Shown: positions 55,165 to 64,000 of the stretch, in pieces
How the letters are laid out: each line of letters opens with the position of its first letter
Position numbering within the stretch: position 1 is the first letter of the stretch
From: JAHBNG01 sp039028975
GTDB lineage: Bacteria > Chloroflexota > Anaerolineae > Caldilineales > Caldilineaceae
Length of the DNA stretch: 64,000 nucleotides
NCBI GenBank assembly: GCA_039028975.1
Contig: JBCCHB010000072.1
Span: 1-64,000, forward strand
Direction: 5' to 3'
Position numbers and translations under genes: made by a program
The notes under the pieces: model-generated
Seen by the model: only the letters and a program-made list of their open reading frames with translations
The model's database searches: none
Told to the model about the DNA's origin: nothing

Positions 55165-56778
55165 CTAAAATGCCTCCAACACAGCCACAAAACGAGGTCG
55201 CACGGTAACGGCAAACTGTTTCTGGGGTCCGACGTTGAAGACGCTATCCACTTCATATTTCTGGCGGTTTTCATCACTGACTACATCGATAAAGAGAATG
55301 AGCCAGATTTCGGATAGTTGAAGTTGGTAAGCATATTCGGCGGCACGTTGGCGGGCCTTCTCGTATTGGCGATGGTTGACAAAACTCTTCAGCTCAAGAC
55401 CAAACTGCTGCTCGGCATATTGAATTAACAGGTCAATCTTGCCATTGCCAGTGGGGAATTCGGGGTGAACGCGACCATCGTAGTCGCGCATAAATTGGCT
55501 CAAATAGGCGAAAAAGTTGAAGTGGTAGACTGCTTCGTAAATCCTTCCATCAATTTTGCGAACAGGCGCATTTTTGAAAAGCCTGGAGCGATTCTGGTGG
55601 ACATATTGTTCATAAAGGCTAACCACTCCACCTACATCTAGACTCGTATCAGTAATGATGGTGGAAAGATCTGTAAAGGGGGAATAGAGCCTGGATGTGC
55701 TGGGGAAGAGCTTCTTGGTGAAAAAATTGAAGAGCCGCTTCTGCACAAAGGGCGATGAAAACTTCATGTAGAGTTCGTCCTCATCTTTCTCTACAGTTAT
55801 GACCCCATTCATGTAGAGATAGTTGGTATCGGGATCATCGTAAGAGAATTTGAGCCGTTCATCAGTCTTGAAGAGTTCCATCACCTGTACATCGTAGGGC
55901 GCAGCCCGCACCTTGCTGATTAGATTCGAGACGCTATTGTTGGGTAAGCCCTTGGAAGCCCAGACATAGGTATGTCGAAACTCAGGAAGGCCAATGGGTT
56001 GATCAAGAGATTCGTTATATGTAGTCGTCATTAACTCGCCCAGCCAGCTAACCAATCCTGGTTGCCCCTGTGTTTCATAAAAGATCTGCTCGATAACCTC
56101 TTGCTCGACAGCCTGCCCGCTCTCTTCGGTATACCACGTAAACATGCGATTGACTTCGTCTTCGGTCAGGTTGGGGATATGCACACTTCTCTGAACATTG
56201 AAGGGCGAGCCACTCTGATTTTCAATACCAAGGACGCTACGTACACCGATGAGGGCAAGACCATGCAAAAGATTGGTCTTTTCATAGCTCGGTTTGTTGA
56301 ATTGATTGGTCCGTGCCGTGTACATTGACCGAAAGACGCTGGCAAGTTTGTTGACAAAGGGTTCTATCAGTGCATCAAACTCATCCAGAATCAGGATCAC
56401 AGGTCGTTCGAAGTACCTCGCTTGAAAAAGGTTGGGTAGCTCTTGCCAGCGTTCAATCGTAGGAAAGTCTAGGTCAAACCATCCACGCATCTCACCGAGC
56501 AAAATATCGAGCACAGCATTTTCATCATCTCGCTCTTTGGCTAATTCAAGCGTAACGATTCCCACATCAAACTCACCAGCATTTTGAAGGCGATTTACAA
56601 CCTGTTGCATGATCCACGTCTTGCCCGTCTGCCGCGGTGCCCAAATCGTGATGTAGTGGCCGCCCTGCGCTGGATTCTCACCGACGAGTCTGTTGTAGGC
56701 TGCGTCGATCAGTTCAGTGCGGGGGACATAATAGTTGTGATCACTGTTTATGGGGCCGTAAGATGAAAAGTTGCGCAT
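55165..56778 (-). CDS. AAA ATPase fused to PD-(D/E)XK nuclease-like domain
   Basis: This is a 537-residue protein. The N-terminal STAND-like ATPase has Walker A APRQTGKTW (about 48-56), Walker B VILILDEFDAL (about 130) and a winged-helix-like region (about 270-350). The C-terminal part has a nuclease pattern GKIDLLIQYA then FGLELKSF (E-x-K), typical of PDDEXK_9/DUF1703 tails. Such fusions are of unknown role; some belong to mobile or defence contexts. No partner gene is adjacent. The ATG has no ribosome site in view. Confidence 0.85.
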   Translation of the reverse strand: MRNFSSYGPINSDHNYYVPRTELIDAAYNRLVGENPAQGGHYITIWAPRQTGKTWIMQQVVNRLQNAGEFDVGIVTLELAKERDDENAVLDILLGEMRGWFDLDFPTIERWQELPNLFQARYFERPVILILDEFDALIEPFVNKLASVFRSMYTARTNQFNKPSYEKTNLLHGLALIGVRSVLGIENQSGSPFNVQRSVHIPNLTEDEVNRMFTWYTEESGQAVEQEVIEQIFYETQGQPGLVSWLGELMTTTYNESLDQPIGLPEFRHTYVWASKGLPNNSVSNLISKVRAAPYDVQVMELFKTDERLKFSYDDPDTNYLYMNGVITVEKDEDELYMKFSSPFVQKRLFNFFTKKLFPSTSRLYSPFTDLSTIITDTSLDVGGVVSLYEQYVHQNRSRLFKNAPVRKIDGRIYEAVYHFNFFAYLSQFMRDYDGRVHPEFPTGNGKIDLLIQYAEQQFGLELKSFVNHRQYEKARQRAAEYAYQLQLSEIWLILFIDVVSDENRQKYEVDSVFNVGPQKQFAVTVRPRFVAVLEAF

Positions 56779-56949
56779 AGGTTTTAATAGAGAAAGCTCG
56801 CGCCCGAAAGGATTCGGGTCAGAATGAAGCGTTAGTTAATGCTGGTCGGATGCCAGAACCTTGACTTGTCTACTGACACAATCGACTTCTATTTTACCAT
56901 ACCCTGGAGCGTTCAAGATGACAAACCTGTATAGCTGCTGCCTACTGGA

Positions 56950-59900
56950 TTATTGCACTACCCACGGCAAGAAGATCGACCGCCGCGTCTCCACCTCTAG
57001 CACAACCGGTTCAGCTTGCAAATCATCCTCATCCTTAGCGTGAATGACAACACGATAGGGTCCAGACTCGGTGAATCCAGGATAGGAGCCGCTATACTGA
57101 TCATTGCCTTGAGGTTGCAGCAGTACTGTGTCTAGGGTTTCGGCTACGAGTTGGTTGCCGTTGGGAGGTGGTACATAAGACGGCGGATAGATGACGGCCC
57201 ACACGCTGTCTACTCCTTCGTTGTCTCGCACTTCCACCTGAATGGCACCCCGCCCGTCAATGATGGTGGTCGGTTTCTGTGCCGTAAAAATGTAAGGCGG
57301 CCACACATCTGCAAATGTACCAGCACAAGCAAAGCCGCGTTGGGAAGCAATCAGTTCATCTTCGGATTCGTTAGGAACACCGTTGCCGTCAGCATCGAGC
57401 CACGGTCTTTGGAGAGAATTTAAATCGCTAACCATCTCCCGGGAACGCCGAAAGCTGTAGAAAAGATTGAAGTTACGCTGGAGCCTCACCAAGAAATGGT
57501 CTGAAAAATAGGCCCCGTATTGGGAAGCATAGGCATCATTCTCTACGTTGGTCGACGTCACAATCACCCGCCCTTGTTTGCTCACCGAGCCAGGTTCCGC
57601 AATAAAACTCCCCGAATTGCAAGCCTCGATGACCACATTCACTTTGGCGTTGGGGACTAACCCTTCAAAGGTAGTTAACCACTCGTCCAACATAGTAGGC
57701 GTCAGATGTTCATCATTCAGATCGTCCAGGTAAAAGAGATCGCGGCCACCGTGATCCATTAGATAGAGTGTCAAAACGCCGTCGCTGTTCACTTGTTGGG
57801 GCGCCCACTCAGTAATGGCGGACTTCAGACGCTCGGTCGTTGCGGGACCGTCATACCCAGGCAAGGCTGAGCTGGTTGCCAAGTAGGTAATGTCGTCATC
57901 GGTTAACCCCTTGCCTAGGAAGAGTTCGTAGACATAATTGGTTACATTGTGAATATTTTCCTGTAGCCGATCACCTCCTCGTAGCCGCCCAGCCACCAGA
58001 ATCAGCGCGCCCTGGGGTTCTTCCTTTTTGGTGATAAAGACCTGATAGGTCACATTCACGCCGCTCACACTGTCATCCGCATTAGTCAGGCGCAGATAGA
58101 CCTGCTCAAAGGCCACGTCGTTGAGCTCAATGCGAGCACCAGGCGTAAAGCGTTCATCCCAAATTTCACTGGGTAAGCTCTCGCAATCGGCATAGAGTTC
58201 CAGCGTCACATCGGCTGGCGAACCTGTTGGAACGTCCACCTCGATTTGGTAGCTGGCGTTGAGGTCGGTTGCCAGCTTTAGCCAATCCACATCGCCGTTT
58301 TGGTGGAAGGTGTGGGGTTGAGGGGAGCCGTCCGCTGAGACAGATTTGGCATTGGCGCAGGTATTATCGGGTTCGTAATCGTCCTCAATCAACGCATAAG
58401 TTACGCCAACTATGTGATCGCCACCGGGCATAGTCAGGCTGTTGGTAGTAGCCGAACTGTCGTCGTTGCTGGTGCCGCTCCAGCTATCCACCTGGTAACC
58501 ACTTGGGAGTGTGGCAGAAAGAATGATGGATTCCCCGGTAATGTATTGACCCATCAAACAGCCAATAGAGTTAGTGGGTGAGGTAGTTAGGTCGGTACCG
58601 TCAAATGAGAGAGTGTGGCAAGTTGCTGTAGTCATAACGTCAGTTGGCACCAAGCTTTGGAATAACCTTCCATCGCCTAGTTGCCCGTGGACATTATCTC
58701 CCCAACATCGGACGTCGCCGAGATTTGTGAGAGCGCAAGCATGGCTACTACCGGACGAGATGGAAGTGATTCCGCTGGACAGCTCACTGATCAACACCGG
58801 TGTGCTACTGGAATTCCCAGTGCTCGAAGAACCACTACCCAGTTCTCCGGATCGACTATCACCCCAACATAGAACACCGCTATTGGTCAACGCGCAAGTG
58901 TGATGTCCGCCGGCCGAGATGACGGCGACGCCGCTGCTCAGGCCATTGACTGCTACCGGTGTAGTACTGTCTATGTAGGAACCATTGCCTAGCTCTCCAG
59001 AGTCATTATCTCCCCAGCAGAAAACGCCACCATTGATGTCAAGCGCACAGCTATGGTCCTCACCAACCGAGATAGCGATAACACCGCTGGACAGCTCATT
59101 TACTGCTACCGGCGTGCTGCTGGACGTAGTAGAACCGTCACCTAGTTGACCAAAGCGATTGTCCCCCCAGCATTGAACCCCACCGTTGCTTGTCAGGGCA
59201 CATGTGTAAGAAGGGCCAGCCGAGATAGCCGTGACGCCGCTAGATAGACCATTCACTGGTACTGGCGTACTCCTGTAAACATCAAAACTAACGGAACCGT
59301 TGCCCAGTTGACCAAAGGAATTTTCTCCCCAGCATTGGACGCCGCCACTACTGCCCAATACGCAGGTATGTCGAGAGCCAACGGCGATCGAGATTGTGCC
59401 ATTAGACAAGCCGCTGATCTCTACAGGCGTAAGACTACGTGTAGGGGGAGAGTCGTTGCCTCGTACCGAGCCATTGTATCCCCAGCACTGGACACTACCG
59501 CTACTTGTCAGTGCACATGTATAAGAAGGGCCAGCCGAGATGGCTGTGATGCCGCTAGACAGACCACTAACGGCTACAGGTGTGCTGCTATCTGCTGTGG
59601 TACCGTCGCCGAGTTGACCAGAGCTATTATCTCCCCAACAGAGGGCGCCCCCACCAGTGGTAAGTGCACAACTGTGAACATCACCAGCAGATATGTTGTT
59701 GACGTCTCCAGACAACCCACTGACGACTACTGGCGTACGACTATCTACTGTGATACCATCGCCGAGTTGCCCAAAGCCGTTCCTCCCCCAGCATTGGGTA
59801 CCCCCAGTGGTACTTAATGCACAAGCGTGAAATGAGCCACTTGTGATAGCAATGACCCCACCAGATAAGTCTCTAACGTCTACCGGTGTGGTACTCCGTG

Positions 59901-60939
59901 CATTGGAACCATTGCCAAGTTGTCCAAAGTCATTTCTCCCCCAACATTGGACACTTTCGTTGCTTGTCAGTGCGCAGGTGTGGAACGAACCAGCCCTAAT
60001 AGCGCTGATACTGCCGGATAGGTTATTGACTGCTAATGGTATGCTGCTAGCTATGGTGGAACCATTGCCCAATTGTCCAAAATCATTACTTCCCCAACAG
60101 ACGACATCATCGTTGTCCGTAATCGCACAGCTATGGTCGCCTCCAGCTGAGATGGCAGTGATGTCATTGGGGAAACCAATCACTGATACTGGCGTGTCGC
60201 TGGATGTAGTGGAGCCATTGCCCAATTGTCCCGAGCCATTATCCCCCCAACAGTAGACAGCGCCGCCTCTGACAACACGCACACAGCTATGCTCGTCGCC
60301 AGTTGTTACGGCGATAACAGCGCTAGTCGGGTTGCTCAACACGGGTGTACTGCTGGATGTGGTGGAGCCATTGCCCAATTGTCCTGAGCCATTGCTTCCC
60401 CAGCATTGGACGCTGCTATTTGTTAGCGCACAGGTATGGAAAGACCCCGCCGAGATAGCGGTTACACCGCTGGAAAGACCATTGACTGCTACAGGCGTAC
60501 TTTTGTCTGTAGTAGAGCCGTCCCCCAGTTGTCCATCACTATTCCTTCCCCAGCATAGGACGCCGCCACTGCTTGTCAGTGCACAGGTGTGGAAAGCTCC
60601 TGTGGAGATTGAACTTACACCACTAGATAGTTCTCTGATCGCCACAGGCGTACTTTTGTCTGTAGTAGAGCCGTCCCCCAGTTGTCCATCATTATTCCTT
60701 CCCCAGCATAGGACGCTGCCACTGTTTGTCAGTGCACAGGTATGCTCCCAACCACCCACAAGTTGGGCAATGTCACTGAGGGGAACGAGTGCGGAATGTG
60801 TCTCTTGGATTGATGGGCTGGCGAGTAGGGCATAGTCTGGGTGGGCTTGTGCCTTGCGTGGAAAGAAGAAGAGCAGAGCTACAAACATTAGCATAACAGA
60901 GAAGTGCAGCAGTCTGTAGAATGGAGTTAGCAGGTACAT
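56950..60939 (-). CDS. RCC1-repeat protein fused to caspase/legumain-like protease
   Basis: This is a 1329-residue protein with a signal peptide (LMFVALLFFFPRKAQA). Residues about 60-790 hold 14 RCC1 units of about 51 residues, each with a CAL...CWG pair and a GQLGDGS turn, enough for two seven-bladed propellers. A short beta repeat and a PPC-like domain (EDDYEPDNTCANAKSV, QNGDVDWLKL) follow. Next is a C13/caspase-like peptidase with catalytic His in LYLMDHGG and Cys in VIEACNSGSF, then a beta-sandwich and the tail RRSIFLPWVVQ. GAGG lies eight bases before the ATG. It is secreted or surface-held. Confidence 0.9.
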   Translation of the reverse strand: MYLLTPFYRLLHFSVMLMFVALLFFFPRKAQAHPDYALLASPSIQETHSALVPLSDIAQLVGGWEHTCALTNSGSVLCWGRNNDGQLGDGSTTDKSTPVAIRELSSGVSSISTGAFHTCALTSSGGVLCWGRNSDGQLGDGSTTDKSTPVAVNGLSSGVTAISAGSFHTCALTNSSVQCWGSNGSGQLGNGSTTSSSTPVLSNPTSAVIAVTTGDEHSCVRVVRGGAVYCWGDNGSGQLGNGSTTSSDTPVSVIGFPNDITAISAGGDHSCAITDNDDVVCWGSNDFGQLGNGSTIASSIPLAVNNLSGSISAIRAGSFHTCALTSNESVQCWGRNDFGQLGNGSNARSTTPVDVRDLSGGVIAITSGSFHACALSTTGGTQCWGRNGFGQLGDGITVDSRTPVVVSGLSGDVNNISAGDVHSCALTTGGGALCWGDNSSGQLGDGTTADSSTPVAVSGLSSGITAISAGPSYTCALTSSGSVQCWGYNGSVRGNDSPPTRSLTPVEISGLSNGTISIAVGSRHTCVLGSSGGVQCWGENSFGQLGNGSVSFDVYRSTPVPVNGLSSGVTAISAGPSYTCALTSNGGVQCWGDNRFGQLGDGSTTSSSTPVAVNELSSGVIAISVGEDHSCALDINGGVFCWGDNDSGELGNGSYIDSTTPVAVNGLSSGVAVISAGGHHTCALTNSGVLCWGDSRSGELGSGSSSTGNSSSTPVLISELSSGITSISSGSSHACALTNLGDVRCWGDNVHGQLGDGRLFQSLVPTDVMTTATCHTLSFDGTDLTTSPTNSIGCLMGQYITGESIILSATLPSGYQVDSWSGTSNDDSSATTNSLTMPGGDHIVGVTYALIEDDYEPDNTCANAKSVSADGSPQPHTFHQNGDVDWLKLATDLNASYQIEVDVPTGSPADVTLELYADCESLPSEIWDERFTPGARIELNDVAFEQVYLRLTNADDSVSGVNVTYQVFITKKEEPQGALILVAGRLRGGDRLQENIHNVTNYVYELFLGKGLTDDDITYLATSSALPGYDGPATTERLKSAITEWAPQQVNSDGVLTLYLMDHGGRDLFYLDDLNDEHLTPTMLDEWLTTFEGLVPNAKVNVVIEACNSGSFIAEPGSVSKQGRVIVTSTNVENDAYASQYGAYFSDHFLVRLQRNFNLFYSFRRSREMVSDLNSLQRPWLDADGNGVPNESEDELIASQRGFACAGTFADVWPPYIFTAQKPTTIIDGRGAIQVEVRDNEGVDSVWAVIYPPSYVPPPNGNQLVAETLDTVLLQPQGNDQYSGSYPGFTESGPYRVVIHAKDEDDLQAEPVVLEVETRRSIFLPWVVQ

Positions 60940-61034
60940 TAGCTTACCTCGTTATATTAAAGAGTAGGGAGGGGATACATCTACAAATAACGAATGTGAT
61001 AAAGGTGAAGTTTTACGCACGGCATGATTGGGTG
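60940..61034. other. Short non-coding gap
   Basis: No promoter-like motif or hairpin stands out upstream of the RCC1 gene; the interval to 61255 otherwise holds only the small ORF at 61035-61256. Confidence 0.4.
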
Positions 61035-61256
61035 TTACGGGAATTCTAAAACGGATTGTGCACAAGAGCGAACTACCCAGATACCATCGAAAGAACCGAT
61101 TCCGAAGACCTTAAAATAATCCAAAAACGGAACACTCTCTAACCACAAATTTGGCACCGATAGCGCGACATATGGCGGGTGGTCCAGGTCCTTCAACGCA
61201 CAACGGGCATTCAAGGACGCTATCGCAAAATCGTGAATGAGCTCCAGGCTCGCCAT
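61035..61256 (-). CDS. Possible small protein downstream of the acetyltransferase
   Basis: This 73-codon frame has its ATG overlapping the acetyltransferase TGA (TGATG), as in coupled genes. The product (ELIHDFAIASLNARCALKD, FLDYFKVFGIGSFDGIWV) looks protein-like but belongs to no family I know. It could equally be part of a non-coding repeat after the acetyltransferase. Confidence 0.3.
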   Translation of the reverse strand: MASLELIHDFAIASLNARCALKDLDHPPYVALSVPNLWLESVPFLDYFKVFGIGSFDGIWVVRSCAQSVLEFP

Positions 61257-61837
61257 CAAGTGGAAGCTTTGTTAGGTGGCTTCTCCTCGCTCTCAAATGG
61301 CTTAGCGAAGACGACATCCCAAGGCAAACGTGTTACTAGACTCTTGTCAGCTATCCCTACGATTTCGCAATTTTGCCTTCTGTAAAAATCGACTGCTGAT
61401 TCGGTCGGATTTGAATATATGAGCAAGGAACTTGCCTTTTCCATTCTTGCCATCGCCTCTAACTGACGGAATAGAAGCGTCCCAATCCCAGATTTCCTCA
61501 CCTCTGAACTGACGAAAAGGGCTACTAACTCGATTGATCCATCTGCGTGTTTTGGCCCAATGATGCCAAATCCTACAGTCTTCCCCGCCTTTGATGCGGT
61601 CAACATATGTCCGCCTATTTCGATTTCTTGCTGCCATTTCTTGGAGCGCGACGACATTCCCTCCTCGCTCCAAGACGGAATCTTGATGCTTGGATCTTGA
61701 TTTATCTTTTGTAGCTCCAACCCAAAACCGTTGGATGTCTGACGTCCGCAATATAGTCCGTCAACAATTTCTGAGCGGTCTACCTGTCTCATTATTTCAA
61801 CGTCAATTGTCATAAGTTCGTTTACTTGGATACTCAT
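61256..61837 (-). CDS. GNAT-family N-acetyltransferase
   Basis: This 193-residue protein has the acetyl-CoA binding region IELVALFVSSEVRKSGIGTLLF (the R/Q-x-x-G-x-G/A loop, about 125) followed by ASSLLIYSNPTESAVDFYRR. GNAT enzymes acetylate amines on small molecules or proteins. No ribosome site is evident at the ATG. It is a single gene with a possible coupled small ORF downstream. The C-terminal KPPNKAST resembles tails seen in integron-cassette ORFs, but no attC could be found. Confidence 0.85.
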   Translation of the reverse strand: MSIQVNELMTIDVEIMRQVDRSEIVDGLYCGRQTSNGFGLELQKINQDPSIKIPSWSEEGMSSRSKKWQQEIEIGGHMLTASKAGKTVGFGIIGPKHADGSIELVALFVSSEVRKSGIGTLLFRQLEAMARMEKASSLLIYSNPTESAVDFYRRQNCEIVGIADKSLVTRLPWDVVFAKPFESEEKPPNKAST

Positions 61838-62037
61838 AGTGTATTACCATCCGCCGCACCGTATAGGACGCTCCCTGAATTCGCGCCGGCAACTTGCATG
61901 GAGACTAGCTAGCGGTATACTGATTCTTGATTGCCTTGTCAGCCAGATCTTGCCCACTGTTGAATCAAAAAATGGCTATAGGCAATGAATAGTTTAACTA
62001 GGAGGCAACATCAATATGCTGGGAACGATGCTGGCAA

Positions 62038-64000
62038 CTATCCCTCCTTCGGTAGATCCTCAGCCAGAAACCAATATTGCTCCGCATGGAGCAATTTGGA
62101 CCAACTACCTGTGGCCACAGTGCTGAGCAGTTCACGCAGCTCACCTAGGTTAGAGAAACCCAGCTCTTCTTCGACCACTTTTTGAGGAGCCGCGAGTAGG
62201 GGCTCTCTAGGTGGGTGGAGGTTGATGAGAGACACGTTGCCGTCGCTGGGCAAGTCGGCCAACTGGCAAGCCTGCTCTACTGCCGTTTGTAGATCGCCCA
62301 GTGCATCGACCAATCCATGCTCGAGTGCCTGTTCTCCAGTCCAAACCCGCCCTTGGCAGATGGGATCCAGGCGATCAAAGTCCAGACCGCGTCCTTGGGC
62401 TACCCGATCTTTAAATTCGTCATACATAAAGTGGATGCCGTCTTCCATTTGGCTTTTCTGTTCCGGCGTCCAGCGCATGTCGTCTTCATAGATGGCAGCA
62501 TTGGCCCCCCGTTGAACCGAGTCTCGCCCCACACCGATTTTGCTGTAGGTACCTTCGGTAGATGGTTTGGCACTCAAGACCCCAATGCTGCCCGTAACAG
62601 TTGTGGGCTGAGCCACTATTTTCTGCGCGGGTGTAGAAATGTAGTAACCGCCGCTGGCAGCAACCCGTCCCATGTAAACGACGACCGGCTTTTCGTCATT
62701 TAGTAGCATCAACTCTCGCCACATGACATCCGATGCGAGCGCGGAACCACCCGGTGAATCCACGTGAAGTACGATGGCTGCTAGACTCTCATTTTCTCGG
62801 GCAGAGCGTACGATCTGCTGAACCGTGATGCTCCCAATCTGCTCGTTTCCCAGTAGAGGAAGGGGCACAGGTAGATCTCGGCTCTTTCCAGGCACGATTG
62901 TACCACTTAGGCTGATCACGCCAATGGCTTTGGACTCCCGCCGAATCGGCTTACGCAAAAGAAGTCGGGCACACTCATCATAAGGCTTCAACACAGCAGA
63001 TTTGCTTCCCCAGCTTAGGGTGTTGCCAATCTCATCTTCGTAGTAGATGCCATCAATCAGATCGGCGGCCAAACATTGTTCGGCCTTCAGGGGGGCCTGG
63101 TCAATCAGCTCTTTTACGCGCTCCGCACTCAACTTGCGACGCTGGCTAATGATGGTCACTAGGCTGGCATAGAGGCTATCCAGGAGCCAATTGTACTGGG
63201 TGCGGCTCTCCTCACTCATCTCCGTTCGGTCATACATATCACCGGCCGACTTCCACGGGGCAATTCGTAGAACGTCAAATTCCACACCGATGCGAGCCAA
63301 CGTATCTTTAAGAAAGATACCACCCATGCGCAAGCCAAGTACCCGCCATTCAGTAAGGGGTGTCATGTAGATTTGATCAGCCCCGCAGGCGGCGATAAAG
63401 CTACCCATCATGCCATCTTCAATGTGGACAATAATTTGCTTGGGTGTAGCAGCCGAGTTACGTTGGGCTGCATCCCAGGCGCGGAAGCGATCAAAGAGCA
63501 TGAGTAGACTCTGGGCTTGGGTTAAACCAATTTGGGGTGATTTGAACAGAAAGAGAACCCCCTTTGTCTTCGGATCGGCTACAACCTTCTTCAGCGCTGC
63601 TTCCAATGCCTCCAAGCTGACAGGAGGCCTCCGTCCAGGCACAAATTGCTGCCACCAGGGCAACTGGGGTTCTCGTTCGGTCAACGCGCCGTCTAGCACG
63701 ATCACTGGATAATCTGGAATGCGTCCCCGAAAGAGAAAGCGCCGTGTACGGGCCACTTGGAAACCAAGCCCTCGGAAGGCGCCACCAATGATGCGACCGA
63801 CACCCCCTTGCTTTGATCTTTTTGCTGTTGACCCCTGTGCCTTTTTCTCTTCTGTTGGCATCTCCGCAGCCTTTGCCTCCTCAGGAGAATCTACCTCTGA
63901 AGAATTCGGTTCTGAATCAGCCGTCTCTGGGGGAGCTTCTAGTCGTGTTTCTTCCTGGGTGGTAGGTTTCGGAGGGAGCGCATCCTGGGCGGTTGTGTCC
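62038..64000 (-). CDS. sppA: Signal peptide peptidase SppA (protease IV), 5' end beyond window
   Basis: This is a double-domain (67K-type) SppA. The general-base Lys is in IAPWKSAGDMYD (about residue 200 from the ATG at 63861) and the nucleophile Ser in VDSPGGSALASD (about 370). It cuts up signal peptides in the membrane, although no clear N-terminal membrane helix is visible here. An internal ATG at 63861 exists, but the frame continues open to the right edge and that ATG lacks a well-spaced ribosome site; so the true protein probably has an acidic, Pro/Glu/Thr-rich extension of at least 46 residues. The 607 residues after the ATG are the complete catalytic part. Confidence 0.9.
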   Translation of the reverse strand, partial: DTTAQDALPPKPTTQEETRLEAPPETADSEPNSSEVDSPEEAKAAEMPTEEKKAQGSTAKRSKQGGVGRIIGGAFRGLGFQVARTRRFLFRGRIPDYPVIVLDGALTEREPQLPWWQQFVPGRRPPVSLEALEAALKKVVADPKTKGVLFLFKSPQIGLTQAQSLLMLFDRFRAWDAAQRNSAATPKQIIVHIEDGMMGSFIAACGADQIYMTPLTEWRVLGLRMGGIFLKDTLARIGVEFDVLRIAPWKSAGDMYDRTEMSEESRTQYNWLLDSLYASLVTIISQRRKLSAERVKELIDQAPLKAEQCLAADLIDGIYYEDEIGNTLSWGSKSAVLKPYDECARLLLRKPIRRESKAIGVISLSGTIVPGKSRDLPVPLPLLGNEQIGSITVQQIVRSARENESLAAIVLHVDSPGGSALASDVMWRELMLLNDEKPVVVYMGRVAASGGYYISTPAQKIVAQPTTVTGSIGVLSAKPSTEGTYSKIGVGRDSVQRGANAAIYEDDMRWTPEQKSQMEDGIHFMYDEFKDRVAQGRGLDFDRLDPICQGRVWTGEQALEHGLVDALGDLQTAVEQACQLADLPSDGNVSLINLHPPREPLLAAPQKVVEEELGFSNLGELRELLSTVATGSWSKLLHAEQYWFLAEDLPKEG

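Noticed and set aside
61170..61290. Possible integron attC site at the end of the GNAT gene (CCTAACAAAGC, protein tail KPPNKAS)
   Set aside because: No matching GTTRRRY core with a complementary arm was found within 140 bp downstream, and no integrase or cassette array is present.
62016..62126. 36-codon plus-strand ORF with a strong GGAGG before it
   Set aside because: It runs antisense over the end of sppA and shows no protein-like pattern; the GGAGG may be chance.

Overview
This 64 kb window has no tRNA, rRNA, CRISPR array or complete insertion sequence. Base composition is roughly balanced. It looks like the chromosome of a Chloroflexota member, perhaps of the Caldilineae/Anaerolineae type. 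That is an inference from very long multi-GAF kinases, BTAD regulators, two large secreted proteins ending in a short hydrophobic 'IFLP' tail, SdrD-like surface proteins and a dense set of two-component systems. No marker gene here settles the taxonomy.

Layout. 1-10 kb (minus strand): a receiver/multi-GAF protein cut by the left edge, a kinase with two S1 RNA-binding-type domains at its N-terminus, and a two-gene operon. That operon encodes a DUF11 secreted protein and an 8-helix membrane protein made of a duplicated module, and it lies between two direct copies of a 120-bp MITE. 10-14.6 kb: a phytanoyl-CoA-type dioxygenase, a small membrane protein, an ABC-F ATPase behind a long structured leader with a 25-codon upstream ORF and two terminator hairpins, and hydrolase pseudogene remains. 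14.6-18.5 kb: an HD-GYP/LuxR protein and a NarL/LiaR-type two-component pair. 18.6-20.6 kb: two lipoproteins. 20.7-29.2 kb (minus strand): a signalling cluster running from a BTAD/Clp_N regulator through a 1531-aa multi-GAF/PAS hybrid kinase, a single-domain receiver and a small membrane protein to a Ser/Thr kinase and a DUF3574-like protein. 30-36 kb: three exported proteins divergent from a second NarL-type pair. 36-43.5 kb: AraC regulator, methyltransferase, enolase-superfamily dehydratase, Nudix hydrolase, SMP-30 lactonase and a queuosine-mannosyltransferase-like glycosyltransferase. 43.8-49 kb: a small membrane protein and a 1322-aa surface protein with a probable thioester domain. 49.1-54.3 kb: an envelope-stress-like operon (DUF2089, GGD-repeat protein, SHOCT-like protein, PspA-like coiled coil) followed by recN. 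54.3-64 kb: methyltransferase, ATPase-nuclease fusion, a 14-repeat RCC1 protein fused to a caspase/legumain-like protease, a GNAT acetyltransferase and SppA.

How the parts fit. Most genes concern sensing (four histidine kinases, four receiver proteins, a Ser/Thr kinase, HD-GYP, BTAD and AraC regulators) and the cell surface. The dehydratase and lactonase suggest sugar-acid catabolism under the AraC regulator. Between genes there are several exact palindromes, a three-member family of repeats ending in the same 20-bp block, and the ABC-F leader, which is the clearest candidate for an undescribed regulatory element.
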